Source: Stereum hirsutum FP-91666 SS1
Taxonomy: Eukaryota; Basidiomycota; Agaricomycetes; Russulales; Stereaceae
Length of the DNA: 64,000 nt
NCBI RefSeq assembly: GCF_000264905.1
Contig: NW_006763151.1
Location: forward strand, 493,643-557,642
Reading direction: 5' to 3'
The position numbers and the translations under genes were made by a program. Below the pieces are notes generated by a model. The model worked only from the letters and a program-made list of their open reading frames with translations. It did not search any database and had not been told where the DNA came from. Shown piece by piece: positions 57,961 through 64,000 of this stretch; the first letter of the stretch is position 1, and each line of letters starts with the position of its first letter.

Positions 57961-59243
57961 CACTAACGAACACGGGCATGAGAATACCGGTGAGTTAGTA
58001 CTTATGACTTCGTGTACATGATTCGTCTGCTCAAGCTACACTTATTCAATGTCTCTGGTATGTACCGCGCCGAGAGTTTACGACTAGCTTGCATCTGTTT
58101 TTATATATTTCTCCTCGAAGGTGTTGTCTGCATGTGCGAGATGTAGATCTTATAGATTCGAATATAATACCTTTCTCTTTTCGACGGCAGACCCATTCGA
58201 TTGACCCACACGAATGAGATATCCAATGTCTAAGTGGTTTTCATTCTCATTTCTTCGGCATCTCCTAAATTGAGTATGCGCGTATCGTAAGTATAGTACA
58301 GTATCTCTGGGTTCCCCCTTTCCTCCTCCACGAAGGGTTTTCCATGTATAGGACTCTTCCATCATCTCAATATGACGGATTCTATCCTTCACGAGCTGTT
58401 ATTGCCGGGTTAGACCTCCTTTCCTCTTCCGCGATGGATTGTATATGTGTAGTAGGGTGAATCGATCGCTCTGCATCTCCAAATCTGACTGAAGTTCTCC
58501 ACGAGTTGGTTTTGCGGTTTATAGAATGAGACTTTCCCGTCCCGCGGCGCAGATACACTAGGGTAGTGCAAGCCGGCGTGAACTGGGAGGATTATGTGCG
58601 AAACTGAGTGTTGAAAGCTTGGAACGGTGACATGTACGGAAAGGTTGGGAGAGTCGGCGAGGAGCGAGTGGGAGGCGTCGAGGATGGTCTGATATTCAGA
58701 TGGAGTTGGTTGTGGTGATGTCGGTGTCCGTCGTGTCCGATGGTTGTGGTGGTACTGGTGGTACTGGTAATCATCGTGTCCGGTAGTGGTGGTAAGTGCG
58801 GGTCGATGCGAAGGTGCAGGTGCCCAATATGTGAGTTAGGGGCGCGGACAGTAAACGTGCAGACTATAGATCATGAAGTGTCAGCGTCCTCCAAAGATGT
58901 AACAAAGTATGGACGTACCAGTGGAAATGGTTCGATGAAATCGTACCACTAAAGTCCTCTGGTCGTCGATCATGGCATTTTTCTAAATTGTGGCGTGGTG
59001 TTGGTGTCCTCGCCAGTTCTGGTCGTATGTGGTCGTTCATCTTCGTCCTAATACTTCACTTTTCCGTCCCATCGTCTCCCTTCCCCTGCGACTCCCCAAT
59101 CTCCACTTCCATCGAGGTGTCCGGGGGGGCGTCCGGGAAGCCGACTGCGAGGAGCGATAGAAGCTCGTGCTCAGTGGCGGAGAGCGACTTATCAGAATAA
59201 TCTCCATCTCCTAGAGGCCTTTCTCATCTCTCTTTCGAATCTG
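57961..59243. other. Intergenic region with simple repeats
   Basis: 1.28 kb between the convergent F5 and degron-motif genes. The first 250 bp continue the array's 3' flank. A GT-rich stretch at about 58690-58800 (GGTTGTGGTGGTACTGGTGG-like) is a simple repeat. No gene recognised. Confidence 0.5.
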
Positions 59244-60957
59244 TCAGATCAGTTTCCTTATACCTCCTTCCCAAACCGCCCTCCCACATTCTTGCCTCGT
59301 CCTGGAGCTACCATTCCTTTTTCCATCATCCCCGTACCGTGTTGCTCCTCGTGATCTCGAATTGAGATACAGTATCTGACACCTCCTGAAGATCATATCC
59401 ATCTCCGCAACGATCTCTGCCGCCGTCTCAGGCAGCTTGGCTTCATTCTCCGTCGTACTCCCGACCTGATCGGGAGCCTTTCGACGAGGATTCGCCAGTG
59501 ACGTACGAGCAGGTAGCCGCTTGATCTCGCCGAGCTGGCCTGGAGGGGAATTACGTTTGGAGGGGAAGCGGTTTGGAGGAAGGTGGTTTGGAGGCAAGCG
59601 ATGGGGACTTTCAGAGGCCTCGCGAGCAGCGAACGGGCTCGGAGTATTGGTGGGGAGGGGAGCGAAGTCTGCCGCAGGGTCGTCGTCGAGCTCTATGGCG
59701 CTGGGAAGCTCGATACAGAAGAGGAACTCAGCCTCCAGGACCGAGCGCCTGGATGTCATCACCATGTCCTTGGACCTAAGCTCGTCGATAGTGGTAGCTG
59801 AAGAATCCGATTGATACTCATCGCCGGAGAAGATAAAGCGTTCAGCGAAGGAGCTGCTCATGACCAAGGGCTTCGTAGGAGATGGAAGACGGTCATGGCC
59901 TAGTTTAGCCATGGGTTTGACTGAAGACGACCTCAAAGCGACAGCGACAGTAGACCTCTGCACAGAAATAGCGGACAGTAGACGCTTGCAAGGGGCCGAG
60001 GCTTTGCGTCCTGCAAAAGGGTTCGGCGTGTTGGCAGGAAGAACAGCGAAGTCGGCAGCGATATCCTCGTCGATCTCGGCAACGTCAGGAAGGTCGATAT
60101 CACAAAGCAGCTCGTGGCTCGGGGTGTCGCCGGGAGTAACAACAAAGTCGGGGGCGACATCCTCGTCGGTATCGACAATGTCAGAAAGGTCGATATCGCA
60201 GAGCAGCTCGTTGTCTTTGGGGAAAACTGACTGGGCCCGATCTCTGGAGATGATCGTGTGCGGCCTCGAAATGACAGGGAAAGAGAGGCTCCGCGAAGAA
60301 ATGGGGATCCCAGCGTGCTTGGGAGCTACCGGAAGAGATACCCTGCGAGCAGTTGGAGCCGAAATCTGCATGGGGGCCACGGCCACAAGGGAGGTACGAC
60401 GAGCGACAGTGGGGACTGATGGACGAGCCGAAGCTGGGAGCGAGGTGCGGCGGGAAACGATAGGCTTTGGCACTAGTGCCTCTTCTAGAATGGGAGAGCG
60501 AGACCTGGTCGTAGGGGTGGCAAAGGTAAGATGTTGACCCTCTGCAGATGTGAGCACGGCCATGGACTCCTTCGAGGTCGATACATTCGATGAGATGGCA
60601 AAAGGTTGTGGAAGAGGCTTCTTGACGAGCGAGGGTTGCATACGGAGACTAGCTTTGTCCAAAGCTGTTATGGAAGATATAAGAAACGGTGTCAACTATA
60701 TACCGTCAAAGAAGCGTACCTTTGGGTGTGTTCGTGATATCCCTCAGGCCAGAGGTCAATTGGGACCTGACTTTCAAAGTCGGCTTTGAAACAGCCGACT
60801 CATACATAACAGTCGATGGACGAACTGTAGGACTCCTTGGATAAGGTTGGACAGCCTTGGGAGGTTGCGTGTTCTCCCCGCCGAAGGTGCGAACCTTTGG
60901 TGCAAGCAGGGAGGCACGGTTGCTGCGCGCTCGAGGAACGGAGGCAGCGGTAGTCAT
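59244..60957 (-). CDS. Disordered protein with D-box/GxEN-like motifs and acidic repeats, function unknown (552 aa)
   Basis: I do not recognise the family. Exons 60957-60720 and 60664-59244 join across a 55-bp intron (TPKG|...ALDKASLRM) and give 553 codons including stop. The N-terminus carries FGGENTQ (a GxEN element) and RSQLTSGLRDITNTP, which looks like a destruction box of cell-cycle proteins; several RxSL motifs follow (RRTSLPAS, RRTSLVAV, RRVSLPV). The middle holds three imperfect copies of an acidic unit, clearest as ELLCDIDLSDIVDTDEDVAPDF and ELLCDIDLPDVAEIDEDIAADF, with a weaker third (FLFCIELPSAIELDDDPAADF). Two of the units lead into NTP[NS]PFA. The rest is Ser/Pro/Arg-rich and probably disordered. 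These traits fit an APC/C substrate or cell-cycle regulator; a securin-like role is only a guess. Confidence 0.72.
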
Positions 60958-61470
60958 TGTGTTAGAGTTTGGATGCGAGTGTGCAGTTATGCAAGATTGT
61001 GGTTAACGTTGGATCGTTGTAGGGATGAGGTAGGACATGGTCTATATAACCCCAAGCGTGCTTGATTGGAATTGGGACTGGTGGTTGTACCTGTAGAAGC
61101 GGCGGCATCGGGATGGTGGTCGGATGACGGTGAAACACTATTTTTGTCCAGACGACTCGGAGTGAGACATGTAGGCGCCAAGAAGTGAAACCGGTGTGAA
61201 ATACGACTGAAATAGCCTGAAAAGTAAGATCGCGTCAGGACGTGTTGCAGAGGTAAGCCATACTTCGGCTCAGATGATGGCCTAAATTCGGCCTGACGAA
61301 CAGCACTCCACGTTAACTGAAGTTCTTGGATATTGGATAAGAAACGCGATATCGTCGTTAAGAGGTCCATGTTTGAGAGATATGGGAATGTAGACCTCTG
61401 TGACATTTGATTAATGCTGGAAGCAAAGCAAAATACAGGTGAAGGTTGATGCAAAAATCTAGGATCCTCA
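60958..61470. other. Intergenic region
   Basis: About 510 bp upstream of the degron-motif gene and downstream of the deaminase gene, both on minus. A TATA-like TATATAGAC lies on the minus strand near 61045, about 85 bp before the 60957 start. No gene recognised. Confidence 0.5.
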
Positions 61471-62330
61471 TCAATAACTCTGTCAGAGAAATATCAGTCA
61501 TCACATCCAAGCCGAAAATACTACGCAAGCGGCAGAACAAAAAACTCACCGATCCAGCGAACAATCGAACGTCCGAATGTACCTCGTACGAGTCCCTATC
61601 AGCACTGTTAACCTTGATCACATTAAACCTATTCTCCTCCCCATTCCAATAGAGAATCCTCTTCACACCGGCCCATTTACACCATTCCAAGCATCTCCAG
61701 CAAGGTTTTGCGTTTCCCATTCCGTTCTTCGTCACTCGAGCGACGTAGATGTCCGCACCGTTCACCCGTGGGTCTCGCCGCCGACCACTCCAGCACTTGT
61801 CGCCAGTCTCGGCGGACCCGGAGCCTAAGCTGGAAGACCTTGAGCGTCTACGACCGCTTTTGCTGCCGCTGCAGCTGGCATCGCCCTCACTCTTGCCTCC
61901 GCCGTGGCCCGTTCTCTCGTGGCGGGCCCTACTGGATTGACCTGTCCGCCTTTCTGCCTTCAGCCTCTCAGCGGTATCCACCTTGTTGTCGCCTCCCTTG
62001 AACATGCTGTTTCCCCTCGCCATCGAAGCCGAAGATCGAGCCGTCCGCCCCTCTCAACGCCGCAGACTGAGACGATACGCGACCCTGCTTGCGAAACGAC
62101 GGTGACATTCCGGTTAGGTTGTAGATGGCGTGCATCTCGGCGTGCATCGACACTGGCTTCCGGTGTCCTCGCGTGCGCACTTCGGCGCCATCGTAGTGTG
62201 GGCGGTGGTGATTGTGGCCCGTAGATATGATCTTGCCGCCCTTGACGAGAACAGCACCGAGCGTGTACGACATAGGGCTCTTGGAAGCTGCATCAGCGCA
62301 GGAGGACAAGTAGAACTGTGACTTGTTCAT
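61471..62330 (-). CDS. Zinc-dependent CMP/dCMP-type deaminase (about 235 aa)
   Basis: Cytidine/deoxycytidylate deaminase superfamily member; acts on a free or nucleic-acid-bound base not identifiable from sequence. Proposed exons 62330-62079, 61996-61550 and 61479-61471 give 236 codons including stop. Zinc and catalytic residues are present: His63-Ala-Glu65 in SMHAEMHAIYN and Cys183 and Cys186 in AKPCWRCLEWC. Between the two halves of the site lies an insert of about 75 residues of low complexity (GGGKSEGDASCSGSKSGRR). The first intron (82 bp, donor gtatcg) is inferred because the reading frame changes here; a different splice or a frameshift is possible. The last exon is only 9 bp (Ser-Tyr-stop) after a good gtgagt donor. 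The start at MNKSQFYLSSCADAA is the first ATG before the conserved domain. Confidence 0.78.
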
Positions 62331-63300
62331 GTTAAAGATATGAACGAAAATCTGGGCTGAGGAAAGATTGGACAAGGCAACTGATTAGCGATATTGTGGT
62401 TAAACGGTGTGACAGGAAGTGACGCTGTCATCATTCGCCGCCACCTCACTTGTTCTGCTCTACCTCAATCCAATACGCCCTATCAAGCCTGAGGCCTGAA
62501 TACATACGATTGCCCTCCGGGCGCGACCTGGTCCTTTGTCCTCTATTAAATCGTCAACCGTTCCTACGTCCTCTTGTTTTATTTGTATGGCACGCGTACA
62601 TGAAAAAGTCATGCGAGTTCTCTTGGAGTTCTCATTACACCACAGAAACACAGAGAACTAAGAAGTCACTTCAATGCAGACCATGTACGAAAGCGAGATC
62701 AGTGACTCAAAGGATAATACTCTCAGTCTCCGACAGGTGTTAGTAGTATTTTTCAACTCTGACCATACCTCCTACAAAGTAATATTGATGCAGGCGGGCC
62801 ACTGCCGCGCCAGGGCTGCGCAAGCTCCGCCCAGCCGCTTCGTGGCCCGAAGTGGTTTTGTCAACCGATAAAATCTTGAACAACTCTCAGTAATCAGTAC
62901 TCAGTGATAGTGCTTATATGGTCTATCAGGAAAGCTTCACCAGCAGCCCAAGTCAATAGGCACACTCAGAATTGTTTTAGACCATTGTTTCGATGTATTA
63001 CCCCACACCATCCGACTACATAGGCCCAACTACAAGGATCTATACAGCAAAAACAGAGCATCTCGAATTGAACAGAAAATACCTTAGACGCCAACTCCTC
63101 GGACAATGCACTCCGAATCGCGCTCTCCTCCAACATATCGGAGATGATTTTCACACCGCTCACCTTCGTCACAGAGTGCGTTCGGGATTTGAATTTTCTT
63201 TGAATCACGTTGTCGGAATGTGTGGTGACAACGATAGAGGCGACTGTACCTTTGACGGAGGCTGGGCTTTGGAGTATTGAGGGTGTATGGGTGCAACATA
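62331..63300. other. Intergenic region, no gene recognised
   Basis: Upstream region of the deaminase gene and beyond. Open frames are short and overlap on both strands. No repeat or RNA gene was recognised. Confidence 0.45.
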
Positions 63301-63339
63301 ACACTTGCTAGAACAGCGTTATGTGGCACATAACATGGG

Positions 63340-63775
63340 TTTCACTCCTATCAGAAAGGTGTTAGTTGATGTTTGTTGGAGGCGCCTACGGCGCCACACG
63401 TGTAGTTGGAATCATAATGCTCCATCCAGAGGCCATTGCTATCCTCTGGATCGTAACACTTGACCTTGCCGTTGCTGCCATACAAGTTGCCTCAGTGATC
63501 TGAGACGCCGAGGGCGTAGTTATTTGTCACTGAGGGAGCGCCAAAGAGCTATGTAGAGGGTAAGTGTCAGATGTCGGACATATGAAATGGCAAAAAGTTG
63601 AGTGAAAGCAGAAAATAGCCGAAATACGTACTGCGAATGATCCAGGAGTATCGTAAGCAGGCGCGGAGAGCCAGGAGAGGAGTACAAATAGATAGACTTA
63701 CCGGTGACGGTGGACGATGCCACTGGATCGGCTACGAGACCCCTCTGCACCATATCTAGCAAAAAGAATTCTCAT
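63340..63775 (-). pseudogene. Possible remnant of a small Cys-containing protein gene
   Basis: On the minus strand an exon-like stretch after acceptor ctctacatag (about 63550) reads APSVTNNYALGVSDH, a TGA at 63494-63492, then GNLYGSNGKVKCYDPEDSNG and LWMEHYDSNYTCGAVGASN before a stop near 63345. The reading on both sides of the TGA is one frame with protein-like composition, and the TGA falls where a Cys codon would need one base change. A short upstream exon candidate (VQRGLVADPVASSTVTG, then gtaagt) is at about 63765-63703, after a ttttgctag acceptor. I infer a small, perhaps secreted, protein broken by a nonsense change. An unseen splice or continuation past the window edge could also explain it. 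Confidence 0.4.
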
Positions 63776-64000
63776 CAGCATCCCCCCAATGAGCCCTGCG
63801 ACACCATTTTCTTTTTTATGTCAGATCCAGACATCCACCACTCACCTCTTTTGAAGGTCCACAGCCACCAAATTAGACCACACCGCCCCTCTCCCTCATA
63901 CATCAGCGTACTTATATCCCAGACCGAGGCTCCGTTGCGTCAGACAGGGTAGGGCCCACGAATCGGGCGAGACGGGCTTGGTACGCTTGTCATCCCGGAT
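63776..64000. other. Window edge, unassigned
   Basis: Possible 5' exons of the small-protein gene remnant on the minus strand may lie here, but I cannot place a signal peptide or start codon. Confidence 0.35.

Noticed and set aside
59521..60537. Plus-strand open frames up to 225 codons
   Set aside because: Antisense shadow of the 552-residue minus-strand gene; repetition comes from that gene's repeats.

Overview
The window is nuclear DNA of a filamentous basidiomycete, most likely an Agaricomycete. Most genes are cut by many short introns of about 45-80 bp with GT..AG ends and by very small exons (9 and 13 bp). The gene families fit this group: a secreted GH115 glucuronidase, a calpain with a ZZ finger, large F-box/LRR families, a TPR/F-box protein, and a DHHC acyltransferase with a long disordered insert. 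I see no rRNA, tRNA, CRISPR array or bacterial-type operon. Exon structures were worked out by eye from splice consensus, reading phase and family motifs. A total that divides by three with family motifs restored across junctions was used as a check.

Layout. 1-2.3 kb: no gene recognised. 2.3-8.6 kb (minus): two tandem Cdc20/Fizzy-type WD40 proteins, both ending in Ile-Arg; one has a clear C-box and in the other I cannot find one. 9.57-13.98 kb (plus): a complete 21-exon secreted GH115 alpha-glucuronidase. 14.3-17.1 kb (minus): a 538-residue F-box/LRR protein and an isochorismatase-fold hydrolase. 18.4-22.0 kb (plus): calpain-ZZ protein. 22.6-25.4 kb (plus): DHHC palmitoyltransferase. 26.8-29.6 kb (plus): ornithine aminotransferase. 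30.2-38.8 kb (minus): a foldback element, two tandem 768/818-residue F-box proteins and a TPR/F-box/LRR protein.

39-58 kb is the most distinctive part. Five close 538-residue F-box paralogues lie in two divergent arrays, F1 and F2 on minus (39.7-44.2 kb) and F3, F4 and F5 on plus (51.5-58.0 kb). Together with the more distant copy at 14.3-16.0 kb they make a family of six with the same two-exon structure. The arrays flank three single-copy genes: a Ser-rich protein of unknown function, an ALKBH6-like dioxygenase and a Nudix hydrolase. The paralogues share a promoter motif (GTGCCACAATGACGTC), look like mosaics of one another, and carry a deleted Nudix copy between F4 and F5. A 580-bp TA-flanked inverted-repeat element sits in the F1 promoter, and the matching site beside F4 is empty. 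59.2-62.3 kb (minus): a repeat-containing, D-box/GxEN-bearing protein of unknown function and a zinc-dependent CMP/dCMP-type deaminase. 63.3-64 kb: remains or edge of a small Cys-containing protein gene with an in-frame stop.

These genes do not form one pathway. The clearest theme is ubiquitin-dependent proteolysis: two APC/C-activator-like proteins, nine F-box proteins and one protein with degron-like motifs. The rest is secreted polysaccharide degradation and general metabolism.
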